From Chitinophaga deserti (GTDB lineage: Bacteria; Bacteroidota; Bacteroidia; Chitinophagales; Chitinophagaceae): a stretch of 64,000 nt of DNA. Positions 51,868-60,078 of this stretch are shown in pieces (positions within the stretch are counted from its first letter, which is position 1; the number at the start of each line of letters is the position of its first letter). The notes under the pieces are model-generated. The model had not been told where the DNA came from and made no database searches. It was given only the letters and a program-made list of their open reading frames with translations. The stretch lies in the NCBI RefSeq assembly GCF_003149455.1, contig NZ_QFFK01000009.1, positions 62,001 through 126,000 of the forward strand. Direction: 5' to 3'. A program made the translations under genes and the position numbers.

Positions 51868-52836
51868 ATGACCAGAAAAATTATCGCCGCCGCCCTGATG
51901 CTCTCTGCCAGCCTGGGTGCCAGCGCACAGCAGGCCGACGTAAAAGAGGTGAGCCGCATTATCTCGGCGCTTGCCGCCGACAGTATGATGGGCCGCATGA
52001 CCTTTTCTCCCGGTATTGAAAAAGCATCCGTTTTTATTGAAGCGGAATTTGCCGCCAGCGGACTGGAGAAGTTGCCGGGAGCATCCAGCTACCGCCAGCC
52101 TTTTGCCATGAAAGGCCGCACCATTTACCCTGCAGATTCCCTGACGCTGGTGCCCGGTGCGAAATCGCTGCACAATGTGGTAGGGCTTATCCGTGGCCGC
52201 AGCAAACCGGATGAATATGTGATCTTCTCCGGTCACTACGATCATATTGGTGTACTGAAATCCGTTGCGGAAGACAGTATCGCTAACGGGGCTGACGATG
52301 ATGCTTCTGGTATTACGGCCGTGATCCTGCTCAGCCGTTACTTCAAACAGCACCCGCCTGAGCGTACAGTTATCTTCGCCGCATTTACTGCCGAAGAGAT
52401 CGGCGGTTTCGGCTCCCGGTATTTTTCCCGCGAAGTGAATCCAGACCAGGTTGTGGCGATGTTCAACATCGAAATGATCGGTAAGGAATCAAAATTCGGG
52501 CGTAACAGTGCGTTTATTACAGGTTTTGAGCGTTCCGATTTCGGACCTATCCTGCAGCGTAACCTCGAAGGCTCCAAGTTCCAGTTCCATCCGGATCCAT
52601 ATCCCGAACAACAATTATTCTACCGGTCGGATAATGCCATGCTGGCAAAACTGGGCGTGCCTGCTCATACCATTTCCACTACACAGATCGATAAAGACAA
52701 ACTGTACCATAGTGTAGATGATGAGATCGAATCGCTGGATATGCAGAACATCGCCGATATCATCAATGCGATCGCTGTTAGCTCGGGCACTATCGTTGGT
52801 GGTAAGGATACACCAACCCGTGTAACGAAAGAATAG
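51868..52836 (+). CDS. Exported M28-family zinc peptidase
   Basis: Secreted aminopeptidase-type zinc hydrolase (322 aa) with a signal peptide (to ~ASAQQ, residue 21-23). Metal-binding motifs fit the M28 family: SGHYDHIG (His), ANGADDDASG (Asp), FTAEEIGGFGS (Glu-Glu), NIEMIGKES and the closing KLYHSVDDEIES (His). Probably cleaves N-terminal residues from peptides in the periplasm, which fits the peptide transporters encoded early in the window. A one-mismatch -7 element (TATTTTTA) precedes it. Confidence 0.9.
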   Translation: MTRKIIAAALMLSASLGASAQQADVKEVSRIISALAADSMMGRMTFSPGIEKASVFIEAEFAASGLEKLPGASSYRQPFAMKGRTIYPADSLTLVPGAKSLHNVVGLIRGRSKPDEYVIFSGHYDHIGVLKSVAEDSIANGADDDASGITAVILLSRYFKQHPPERTVIFAAFTAEEIGGFGSRYFSREVNPDQVVAMFNIEMIGKESKFGRNSAFITGFERSDFGPILQRNLEGSKFQFHPDPYPEQQLFYRSDNAMLAKLGVPAHTISTTQIDKDKLYHSVDDEIESLDMQNIADIINAIAVSSGTIVGGKDTPTRVTKE

Positions 52837-52859
52837 TAAAACTGAGGAGATATAAAACG

Positions 52860-52888
52860 CAAGGGCGGGCCATAACGGTCCGCCCTTG
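52860..52888. terminator. Bidirectional terminator
   Basis: CAAGGGCGG (52860-52868) pairs with CCGCCCTTG (52880-52888), flanked by A-rich and T-rich ends. It separates the M28 peptidase from the convergent exonuclease-like gene. Confidence 0.85.
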
Positions 52889-52911
52889 TTTATAATGGGT
52901 ATTTAAGAAAA

Positions 52912-53763
52912 TCAAAGCCGGAGCTTCGCAACCACGGCAAAGTGGTCGGAGGCGAAGAGGCCTTTCCAGGTCTGGGAAATAGTGGCATGTTGCAGCACTT
53001 TCCATGGGCCTTTCAGGAAAATGTAATCGATAGGTTCGTTGCCGGTTTCATGTGAGCGGAAGCCGTTGAAGGTACCGGTGGGCCCATAATGCGGTGTCTG
53101 GCTGATGGCTTTGGCATCGGTGAGGCGAAGCTTGTTCTGTTTATCAAGGATTACCTGGATGGGTTCATCATCGGGAGTGGCATTGAAATCGCCGGTTACT
53201 ACTGCGGGGAGTTTACCGGAAATAGCAGCCACTTTTTCGAGCAGGAGCTTCGCGCTTTCGCGGCGGGCAATTTTGCCCATATGGTCGAAGTGAGTGTTGA
53301 AGTGGTAGAAGATCTTACCGGTGGTTTTGTCGCGGAACTTGCCGTACGATACGATGCGTTCGATGGCGGCATCCCAGCCTTTGGCGCCGATTTTATCCGG
53401 TGTTTCCGAGAGCCAGAAAGTGTTGGATTCGAGCAGGCGGAGGCGGGTGGTATCGTAGAATATGGCGGAGAACTCACCTTTTTTGTCTCCGTCGGTACGG
53501 CCTACTCCGAGGTATTTGTATTGTGGGAGGGCTTTATTAAGGTCGAGCATTTGATCCCACAGCGCTTCCTGGACTCCGAGGAGGTGCGGGTGGTGGTAAT
53601 GGACCTGTGAGGCCAGACGGTCTTTACGGTTAGGCCATGCATTGATGCTGTCTTTAGGTGAGTTATAACGGACGTTGAACGTCATAACCTGGATGCTCTG
53701 GTCTTGTGCAGAAGCCTGCATGCAGGAAAAAGCTGCGAAGAGAATAGTCAAAAACCTTTTCAT
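52912..53763 (-). CDS. Exported endonuclease/exonuclease/phosphatase-family protein
   Basis: A 283-aa member of the EEP superfamily (DNase I-like fold), with a signal peptide (to ~ASAQ, residue 20). ATG 53763 is chosen because it starts the signal; 22 upstream codons do not fit. Motifs: MTFNVRYNSP (Asn), LLGVQEALWDQ (Glu metal ligand, ~60), NTHFDHMG (His-Asp, ~160), VTGDFNATPDDEP (Asp-x-Asn, ~195) and SDHFAVVAKL (Asp-His, ~272). Family members cleave nucleic acids, sphingomyelin or inositol phosphates; which applies here is unknown. Confidence 0.9.
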   Translation of the reverse strand: MKRFLTILFAAFSCMQASAQDQSIQVMTFNVRYNSPKDSINAWPNRKDRLASQVHYHHPHLLGVQEALWDQMLDLNKALPQYKYLGVGRTDGDKKGEFSAIFYDTTRLRLLESNTFWLSETPDKIGAKGWDAAIERIVSYGKFRDKTTGKIFYHFNTHFDHMGKIARRESAKLLLEKVAAISGKLPAVVTGDFNATPDDEPIQVILDKQNKLRLTDAKAISQTPHYGPTGTFNGFRSHETGNEPIDYIFLKGPWKVLQHATISQTWKGLFASDHFAVVAKLRL

Positions 53764-53879
53764 GCAATTAAAATACGCCACATTCTTTGTTTTTCGGAGA
53801 TATTCCCTGAAACTCGGAGAAATCCTCACCCTTTTTTCATTCCCCCGGTCATCTTTCCCTTTAAATTTACTTTACAGCG

Positions 53880-54275
53880 ATGCGCATTGCTGCAACCATA
53901 TCCATGATTACGAAGCGTATAGTATTTGATGGGCCGGTAGCGTACCGGTTGCGTGCGGCCGGGGTATTGTTCCGGGATGCGGGAGGCTGCTGGCATGCGC
54001 ATGTACCGTCATTACAGGTAACAGGATATGGACGCAACCGCAGGGCAGCGTACGATTCGCTGGAAGTGGTGACGGGAGTATATATGCGGACGGTTTGGAG
54101 GGATGAAAAACTGGAAGAAGCGATGCGGGAAGGGAGGTGGACAAGGGAAGCAGGCGACTGGTATTCTCCATTGATCCGGTTTTCGGAGTTGCAGGAAGTA
54201 ATGGCCTATCTCAAGACGGGATCAGTGATGCGGCCATTTTGCTTACGGCTGGAAGTAGGCGCTTCCGGCGAATAA
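53880..54275 (+). CDS. HicB-like protein (putative antitoxin)
   Basis: A 131-aa cytoplasmic protein. Its middle, VLFRDAGGCWHAHVPSLQVTGYGRNRRAAYDSLEVVTGVY, is read here in parts as FRDAGGCWHAHVPSLQVTG and NRRAAYDSLEVVTGVYM. It resembles the RNase H-like strand-helix core of HicB antitoxins (…D..G.WVAHVPSLPG…T..EA…). The following WRDEKLEEAMREGRWTREAGDWYSPL and …LRLEV tail resemble Bacteroidota HicB. The typical DNA-binding HTH is not seen. The start may be ATG 53904 instead. Paired with a HicA-like gene 204 bp downstream. Moderate confidence: similarity is weak. Confidence 0.5.
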   Translation: MRIAATISMITKRIVFDGPVAYRLRAAGVLFRDAGGCWHAHVPSLQVTGYGRNRRAAYDSLEVVTGVYMRTVWRDEKLEEAMREGRWTREAGDWYSPLIRFSELQEVMAYLKTGSVMRPFCLRLEVGASGE

Positions 54276-54330
54276 TAATTCATACAAACGATGTGACAGT
54301 GTAAAGGAACGGATGTATCTCAGTATGCGT

Positions 54331-54434
54331 CCCGGGAGAGCTATGCTATACAGCAAGGGCGTGATGATTAAATAGGTGGTTTCGGGAGGGGATGAGTGTG
54401 CGCGTTTTGCATAATTACCCCGGTAGAGCTGTGC
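54331..54434 (+). repeat. Imperfect direct repeat between the hicB-like and hicA-like genes
   Basis: CCCGGGAGAGCTATGC at 54331-54346 and CCCGGTAGAGCTGTGC at 54419-54434 differ at 2 of 16 positions. They lie in front of the HicA-like gene and could be regulator binding sites or a duplication scar. Confidence 0.4.
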
Positions 54435-54479
54435 CTTTATACAGGAGAGTTTTGTAATCAGAAGGAAAGAAGCAGGCGC

Positions 54480-54761
54480 ATGAAATTTCTTAATAGCTGG
54501 AAAATATACAACGGCATGAAACAAACTACTGACTATGGAGAGGACGTGTCTCTGGAAATGCTCCGGGCATTTCTTATCAGGAAAGGTTACCGGTTCAGAC
54601 TGGTGTCAGGTGGCCATGAGCAATGGACAGCCCGTGAAGGTATGCGGCCGGTAGTATTATCGCGGCTTACAGATCCTGTGCCTCCCTTCATCATCATGCA
54701 GGCACTGCGGGCAATAGGGGTTCCGCGTGAAGATCTGGAGGATTATCTGAGTGGGTATTGA
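54480..54761 (+). CDS. HicA-like protein (putative toxin)
   Basis: A 93-aa protein with the HicA-type dsRNA-binding fold pattern: EMLRAFLIRKGYRFRLVSGG then HEQWTAREGMRPVVL, with the central His in the G-G-H turn that is catalytic in HicA RNases, and a C-terminal FIIMQALRAIGVPREDLEDYL helix that mirrors the ...TLRSILKQAGISREEF... end of HicA. ATG 54480 or ATG 54516 are both possible starts. Usual HicAB order is hicA first; here the HicB-like gene comes first with a long gap. Sequence divergence means function is inferred. Confidence 0.55.
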   Translation: MKFLNSWKIYNGMKQTTDYGEDVSLEMLRAFLIRKGYRFRLVSGGHEQWTAREGMRPVVLSRLTDPVPPFIIMQALRAIGVPREDLEDYLSGY

Positions 54762-55010
54762 TCATACAATGCGTTGCAATTTAAGCAGGCGTTGCACTGG
54801 AAGAATGTTATGCATACGTAGATGGGCCATCCTTTGAGGTAAGAATGATGAGGGGCAGAAGAAAGATCGTGTTTAACAGACCGACTCATAAGTGTAAGTA
54901 AATGCGCCACAGGCCAGCATGTGTCACTATTGGGGTTAGTAGTTTTCCGGGAGGCATACCGGGAAGCACGACGCAATTGCTGGCCTGCTTTGTCTCATTG
55001 AATAATTAGC
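54762..55010. other. Intergenic stretch, nothing recognised
   Basis: About 250 bp between the HicA-like gene and the S41 protease terminator. A 77-codon minus-strand frame exists but its composition is unlike neighbouring genes and it lacks any domain, so I do not call it. Confidence 0.45.
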
Positions 55011-55040
55011 AAAAAAAGGCCCGGCATTCCTGCCGGGCCT
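55011..55040 (-). terminator. Terminator of the S41 protease
   Basis: AGGCCCGGCA (55017-55026) pairs with TGCCGGGCCT (55031-55040). On the minus strand a T-run follows it. Located 27 nt after the stop at 55067. Confidence 0.9.
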
Positions 55041-55066
55041 GATATTTACATTACATGGAGTGCATA

Positions 55067-58000
55067 TTAGCGGATGCTTTTCAGCAGTTCCTGTACGGCG
55101 CGTTCCAATTGAGGGTCTTTGTCTTCCAGTCTGTCAGTAAAGCTGGTCTTAACATAGATATCCGGGGCTACACCTTCTTTCTCGAGGTTTTTACCATCGA
55201 GGGTATAGCAACCCCAGGAGGGGAGGCGGTAGAAAGATCCGTCTACCAATCCTTTTCCGGAAGTGAAAATGATCCAGCGGTAAGATTCTGTACCGATGAT
55301 CTTTCCAAGTCCCAGGGCTTTGAAACCAGCGGCAGTCATTTCCGCATCACTGAGCGATTGTTCGTTAATCAGCAGCACAATAGGTTTGCCTGCGGGTGCG
55401 AAGTTAGGCTGGGGAGAGCGTTTGCCCTCGCGGTACTGCCATTCCAGGTAAGGGCGCTGCGACAGGAATTTAAGTACTTCATCGTGTACGTTTCCACCGG
55501 TGTTGTAACGGAGGTCGAGGATGAGCGCATCCTTACTGCCGATTTTGGAAGCCATATCAATCAGGAATTTGTCCAGTTCACCGCCGCCCATATTCTTCAT
55601 ATAGGTATAGGCAATGCGGTTGTTGCTAAGCTGGTCCACTTTCTGTTCGTTACCATAAATCCATTCGTCGTATAGCTGGCGGTCGAGGTCGCCGCTGTTC
55701 TGAGGATGGAGGCGTACGTCAAAGGGAGTACCTGCCCGTTCGAAGGTGAGGGTGATTTCACGCTCGAAACCGGGGCGGGTGAAGTATTGATCTCGGCATT
55801 GTTTAGGATCTACTTTCTTGCCGTTAACCTTAGTAAGTACATCACCGGGGCGAATGTCTATACCTGTTCTGTCTGCATTGCTGTTAGCAACGATCCGGCG
55901 CACGGTGTAAGACTGCAGTTCTTCGTAGAGAATGCCGGTTTCCATGGTCTGGTAGCTAAGGGTAATGCGTTCTTCGTCACCAAAGGAGTTAAACCCGAGA
56001 TGGGAAGAATTCAGTTCACCCAGCAGATCGTTGATCAGTACACGGAGATCAGCACGGTTATTTACATACGGGAGGTAGCGGCTGTAATCGTCGCGCAGTT
56101 TGGTCCAGTTGGTGCCATGGAAATCTGCGTTGTAGAAGTTTTCTTCCACGTTGGCCCAGGTTTCGAAATAGATCTGCTGGAACTCGTCGTGCAGGTTACG
56201 GTAGAAAGTCTGGCCAATGCTGATCGGGTCTATCTTGTTGGCATCAGGGTTCAGTTTACAGATATTGCCACCGGCAAGTACATAGAGCTTACCATCTACT
56301 TCAACTATGTTGCCATTAACATTCTCACTTCCATTGATCCGGTCAGTCTTGGTATTTTCAAACGGTTCAGAAACTGTTTTATACAGCCCAAACCGTCCTT
56401 CATGATTAGAACTAAAGTAGAAGGTAACCTTATCGCCTTTGCCGGTGATATGATAAGGCCCGTATTGCGAACCGAAATCGGGTGATACCTGCTGGATGCG
56501 TTGCATCAGGCGCGAAGTGTTGAGCACAATAGCACCGGAAGCGGAGCCGGATTCATCATCTTTTTTACCGGAAGCAGCAACAGCTGGTTTGTCGGTTTTA
56601 TCATCCTTCTTCTTATCATCTTTTTTCTCATCCTTCTTCTCGTCTTTCTTCTCTTCGAAAAGCTCATTGAACTTCGCGGAGCGGAAAGGATCATCGTTCT
56701 TGTCGAGCGCGAGGCGGTAGATCTTAGGATTCTGCATACCAAATGGGTATGAGGGCCTGGTGCGGGAAGACGCGAAGTAGATATACTTGCCATCGGGCGA
56801 CCAGAAAGGATCCACTTCAGAAACACCGGTATTGGTGAGATTGGTGGTGGTATTCTTCTTAAGCTGGTGTACCAGGATATCTGTCTCGAAATTGCGGCGT
56901 ACGTTGAACACGATGTATTCACCGTTTGGAGAGAAGCGTGGCTCAGCGTTCTGGAAAGCCCAGATCTCGTCTTTAACAACGGTGCGTGATTGCAGTGTTT
57001 TAAGATCGATGATCCTTACTTCATCGCGGCCGCTGAGGTATACGGCTTCGGTTCGGTTATGATTGAGATTGATGCTGCGGTTGTTACGCTTATCGCTGGT
57101 ATGCTGTTTGGCAGTACCATTGCCATCGGCTGCGATGGTGTAGATATTGAGGTAGCCATTCAGCGTCTGGTTGAAGAGCAGGGTTTTATTGTCAGCCAGC
57201 CAGCATACTTCAGTTACCCTTTCGCCGGAACCTTCGAGCTGGCGTACAAACTTCCCTTCGATGTCAGACACGAAGAGTTCGCCGCGGGAAATGAATGCAA
57301 GTTTCTTGCCATCGGGCGATACATCAAAGTTGGAGATGCGGTCGCGCACATCGAAAGCCTGTTCTTTATTGAGAACAGGGTTGCGGAACAGCTGGAGGGC
57401 AAGTTTTTCCGATTTGCCGGAAGCAACGTCGTACACCCATACCTGGTAATCTTTTTCAAATACGATCCGGTTACCGGCAGCGCTTACAGACGGGCGCTTG
57501 ATGGAAGTAGGAAATTTGGTGAGTGCCTTTTTCTGTCCACCGGCAAAGGTATAGAGGTTATATTCCCCGTTAGCTTCGTCGGAAGCGAAATACACATTGC
57601 CTTTACGGTCGATGGTAGTCCAGAGGTCTTTACCGCGGTAGTTGGTGTATTGCTTGTATTGTTTGGTGGCAGGATTGTAGGATTGGATATCGGGGTTAAA
57701 GTCGCCCTTATAACGTTTGCGGTTTGCGGCGAAGCTGCTTTCCCAGGTATCGTTGAAGAAGAGCTCTCCTGTGGTGGGATGCTCGGCAACGTTGTGGATG
57801 AGGTTGAAATAGTGGTTGAAAACGCGAACGGGCGTTCCGCCATCGATGCCTACTTTATAGGTAGTAGGGGTACCGCCACGGCTGGAGGCAAAGTATACCG
57901 ATTTGGAATCCCAGCTCCAGGAATCCATGAGGTCGTTGGCATCATGAACGGTGAGCTGTTTTATTTCACCGCCTGCGATGGGCATGATGAATACATCGGC

Positions 58001-58264
58001 CCGGCCAAACTGGGTGCCGGTGAAAGCGATCCATTTACCGTCGGGGGATACTTTCGGAAGGGATTCGCTGCCCTGCATCGCCGTGAGGCGGGTGGCCTGG
58101 GGTTGCTGGATATCGGCTTTCCAGAGGTCTCCCTCGAAGCTGAAGATCACGGTTTGCCCGTCAGGGGTAAGGGTGGGGGAGGTGGTAAAGTATGTGTCTG
58201 ATTGTTGGGCAATGGCAGGCATCGACAGGGTTGCGGCCATAACGCCCAGTAATAATGGTCTCAT
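55067..58264 (-). CDS. Tricorn-like S41 protease with beta-propeller
   Basis: A large exported serine protease (1065 aa). Signal peptide MRPLLLGVMAATLSMPAIAQ (ATG 58264; the 22 codons upstream do not fit). Then two WD/PD40-type beta-propellers (repeats such as LTPDGQTVIFSFEGDLW, VSPDGKWIAFTG, FSPNGEYIVFNVRR, WSPDGKYIYFAS), a charged linker, and a PDZ plus S41 protease domain. The nucleophile is S970 in LLINEQSLSDAEM. Tricorn protease processes peptides downstream of the proteasome in archaea; the periplasmic bacterial homologues probably degrade peptides. A Lys/Asp/Glu tract (~residues 535-560) links propeller and protease. Confidence 0.93.
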   Translation of the reverse strand: MRPLLLGVMAATLSMPAIAQQSDTYFTTSPTLTPDGQTVIFSFEGDLWKADIQQPQATRLTAMQGSESLPKVSPDGKWIAFTGTQFGRADVFIMPIAGGEIKQLTVHDANDLMDSWSWDSKSVYFASSRGGTPTTYKVGIDGGTPVRVFNHYFNLIHNVAEHPTTGELFFNDTWESSFAANRKRYKGDFNPDIQSYNPATKQYKQYTNYRGKDLWTTIDRKGNVYFASDEANGEYNLYTFAGGQKKALTKFPTSIKRPSVSAAGNRIVFEKDYQVWVYDVASGKSEKLALQLFRNPVLNKEQAFDVRDRISNFDVSPDGKKLAFISRGELFVSDIEGKFVRQLEGSGERVTEVCWLADNKTLLFNQTLNGYLNIYTIAADGNGTAKQHTSDKRNNRSINLNHNRTEAVYLSGRDEVRIIDLKTLQSRTVVKDEIWAFQNAEPRFSPNGEYIVFNVRRNFETDILVHQLKKNTTTNLTNTGVSEVDPFWSPDGKYIYFASSRTRPSYPFGMQNPKIYRLALDKNDDPFRSAKFNELFEEKKDEKKDEKKDDKKKDDKTDKPAVAASGKKDDESGSASGAIVLNTSRLMQRIQQVSPDFGSQYGPYHITGKGDKVTFYFSSNHEGRFGLYKTVSEPFENTKTDRINGSENVNGNIVEVDGKLYVLAGGNICKLNPDANKIDPISIGQTFYRNLHDEFQQIYFETWANVEENFYNADFHGTNWTKLRDDYSRYLPYVNNRADLRVLINDLLGELNSSHLGFNSFGDEERITLSYQTMETGILYEELQSYTVRRIVANSNADRTGIDIRPGDVLTKVNGKKVDPKQCRDQYFTRPGFEREITLTFERAGTPFDVRLHPQNSGDLDRQLYDEWIYGNEQKVDQLSNNRIAYTYMKNMGGGELDKFLIDMASKIGSKDALILDLRYNTGGNVHDEVLKFLSQRPYLEWQYREGKRSPQPNFAPAGKPIVLLINEQSLSDAEMTAAGFKALGLGKIIGTESYRWIIFTSGKGLVDGSFYRLPSWGCYTLDGKNLEKEGVAPDIYVKTSFTDRLEDKDPQLERAVQELLKSIR

Positions 58265-58417
58265 AATAGCAGGGTAATTTGTGACAGGTAAGATAATGAG
58301 GATTCCCTGTACGCGGAAACCTTCTATCACGGAAGAACGGTGTTTCAGAACATTTTTCCATGCCCGTGGGTGGGGAGTGGGTACAGTTGTAAACTTATTT
58401 CAGGATAATGTGCAGGA

Positions 58418-58494
58418 GATAAAGCCATATTAACTGGCCGATGAAGGGCAGACGAAAGGCAGACGAAAGGCAGATGAAGGGCAGATGAAGGGCA
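58418..58494 (+). repeat. Seven 11-bp phased units upstream of the S41 protease
   Basis: Units start at 58418, 58429, 58440, 58451, 58462, 58473 and 58484. The last five are near-identical (GATGAAGGGCA or GACGAAAGGCA), the first two are degenerate (GATAAAGCCAT, ATTAACTGGCC). No -7 element is in register downstream. Positioned in the divergent 447-bp gap between the S41 gene (minus) and the 426-aa gene (plus). Confidence 0.75.
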
Positions 58495-58711
58495 TTTGAG
58501 CCCTAACCTCCAGGGGGATAACATGACTCCAAACCGCCCCTTATGACCCAAAACGACCCAAAGCGGAACTATTGCCCCCCGAAGCATGGAAAACGAGAAT
58601 AACAAATAGATATTTGGTAAGGAATCCGTATCTTATTATACCGGAATTCACGATGTAGAAAGGCCCCCATGGCCCGATACGCTTATTTTTTCACTCATAA
58701 TAAACAACGCT
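58495..58711. other. Rest of the divergent gap, no gene seen
   Basis: About 215 bp after the 11-bp repeats, with GC-rich and AT-rich halves. I see no gene and no clear -7 element for the following plus-strand gene. Confidence 0.35.
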
Positions 58712-59992
58712 ATGGCAAGCACGCAAAGCGGCCTCTTGCAGATGCTGGGGCCAACGCAAAACATGAGTATTTACCGGAAGCGAAACGGTGAATACGCACT
58801 TAGAAGAAAGGGTGGGCCAACGGCTAAAAGGTTCGCCAAAGACCCCAATTATGCACAGGCCCGGATCAATACCAGTGAATTTGGCCAGGCCGCCAAAGGC
58901 AGCGCATTGATACGCAAAGCCTTTCGTACCATGATCCCCAAAGTGGCGAATGATGTGCTGCACAGCCGGCTCACCGGGGTCTGTAAAGCGGTTATCAATT
59001 CCGACTCCACTCAGCCCAGGGGCAGCCGCATGCTCATGAACGGAGACCTTTCTCTGCTGAGAAATTTTAGCTTCAACCCGGAAGGGAAGTTAGGGCTGCT
59101 TGGCAATATACCTTTCCACCATACAACTGACCGTAACACCGGCATCGTTCGTATCGGGATGCCTGCCTTTGCACCGGCCGGCGTTATCCGTTTCCCGAAG
59201 CATGCCACGCATGCCCGGCTGAAGGCGGGCGTAGCGGTGCTGGACTTCGGACAGGAAACGTTTACGTTTGCATCCACCAGTTCCACGCCTTTTTCGAAGG
59301 GGAACAAACCCATCAATCCGGAAGAGCTTACTGTGCAGATACCGGCCGGCACCAGCTCTCCCCTGTTTATTGCGATGGCAATAGAGTTCATGATATGGGA
59401 GAAGGGAGTTTTCATCCCCGTGCTGAACTGCGATGGTAACAGCATGCAGCTGACAGGTGTAGATGTAGCAGTAGCCGCCGCAGCACAACCTATCCCCGCG
59501 CAGGAGGAAATATTGATTGTTGCGGAAACGGAGACAAACACCCCAATGCTGAAAAGTACCAGCCCTGTTCTGCACATACCCGCGGAAAGCGAGCATTCCG
59601 CAAAGCAGCATGCCTGTAACCTGCCGGAGCAGCCTCCTGTGCAGGATACGCAGCAGCGACCGGAAAAGAAAGTGTGCAGGAACACGGATCAAATCCCTGA
59701 CCATCATACCCGCTCCGACAATAGAAGGAAAACCAAACCTATATGTAAAACCCTGGCACAACAACCTGATAAGCAAGCCGACGGCAGAGCTGCGCCATTC
59801 CGAAAGTATCGGGAAGCTGTCAACGATGCTTCATGGCCGGCATATGAGCCGGAGCCGTATGGGTATCGCATAAGAAGAGGTGATACGCGCATTTTGACAG
59901 AACATCGCTCAGGCGTAGTCAGGATATTGAGAAGAAACCCGCGGATACCGGACAGGCGGAGTATTAAAAGACTTTTAACGCAGGAAACATAA
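58712..59992 (+). CDS. Uncharacterised 426-aa protein with a basic C-terminal tail
   Basis: Not assigned to a named family. The N-terminal ~250 residues form a globular-looking module starting MSIYRKRNGEYALRRKGGPT (~18-37) then EFGQAAKGSALIRKAFRTMI, and ending with strand-rich blocks (PLFIAMAIEFMIWEKG; VLNCDGNSMQL). I recall similar N-termini in uncharacterised Bacteroidota proteins. From ~255 onward the sequence is Pro, Gln and Lys/Arg rich (ending IPDRRSIKRLLTQET), low in hydrophobicity and probably disordered. No signal peptide. Base composition is similar to neighbours. Function unknown. Confidence 0.65.
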   Translation: MASTQSGLLQMLGPTQNMSIYRKRNGEYALRRKGGPTAKRFAKDPNYAQARINTSEFGQAAKGSALIRKAFRTMIPKVANDVLHSRLTGVCKAVINSDSTQPRGSRMLMNGDLSLLRNFSFNPEGKLGLLGNIPFHHTTDRNTGIVRIGMPAFAPAGVIRFPKHATHARLKAGVAVLDFGQETFTFASTSSTPFSKGNKPINPEELTVQIPAGTSSPLFIAMAIEFMIWEKGVFIPVLNCDGNSMQLTGVDVAVAAAAQPIPAQEEILIVAETETNTPMLKSTSPVLHIPAESEHSAKQHACNLPEQPPVQDTQQRPEKKVCRNTDQIPDHHTRSDNRRKTKPICKTLAQQPDKQADGRAAPFRKYREAVNDASWPAYEPEPYGYRIRRGDTRILTEHRSGVVRILRRNPRIPDRRSIKRLLTQET

Positions 59993-60024
59993 ACCCGCGG
60001 GGCGTGCGTGAGAAACTGTACCAT

Positions 60025-60062
60025 AAAAAGAAAAACCGGCCTCAGGGGACCGGCTTTCTCTT
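60025..60062. terminator. Hairpin between convergent genes
   Basis: An ACCGG...CCGGT-type stem with one mismatch (about 60035-60055), flanked by A-rich (60025-60034) and T-rich (60053-60062) sequence, serving the plus gene ending at 59992 and leuS ending at 60079. Confidence 0.55.
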
Positions 60063-60078
60063 TATCGTTCAGTGGGTA

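Noticed and set aside
54743..54976. 77-codon minus-strand frame between the HicA-like gene and the S41 terminator
   Set aside because: No promoter, no domain, cysteine- and histidine-rich composition unlike neighbours, and no overlap logic with adjacent genes.
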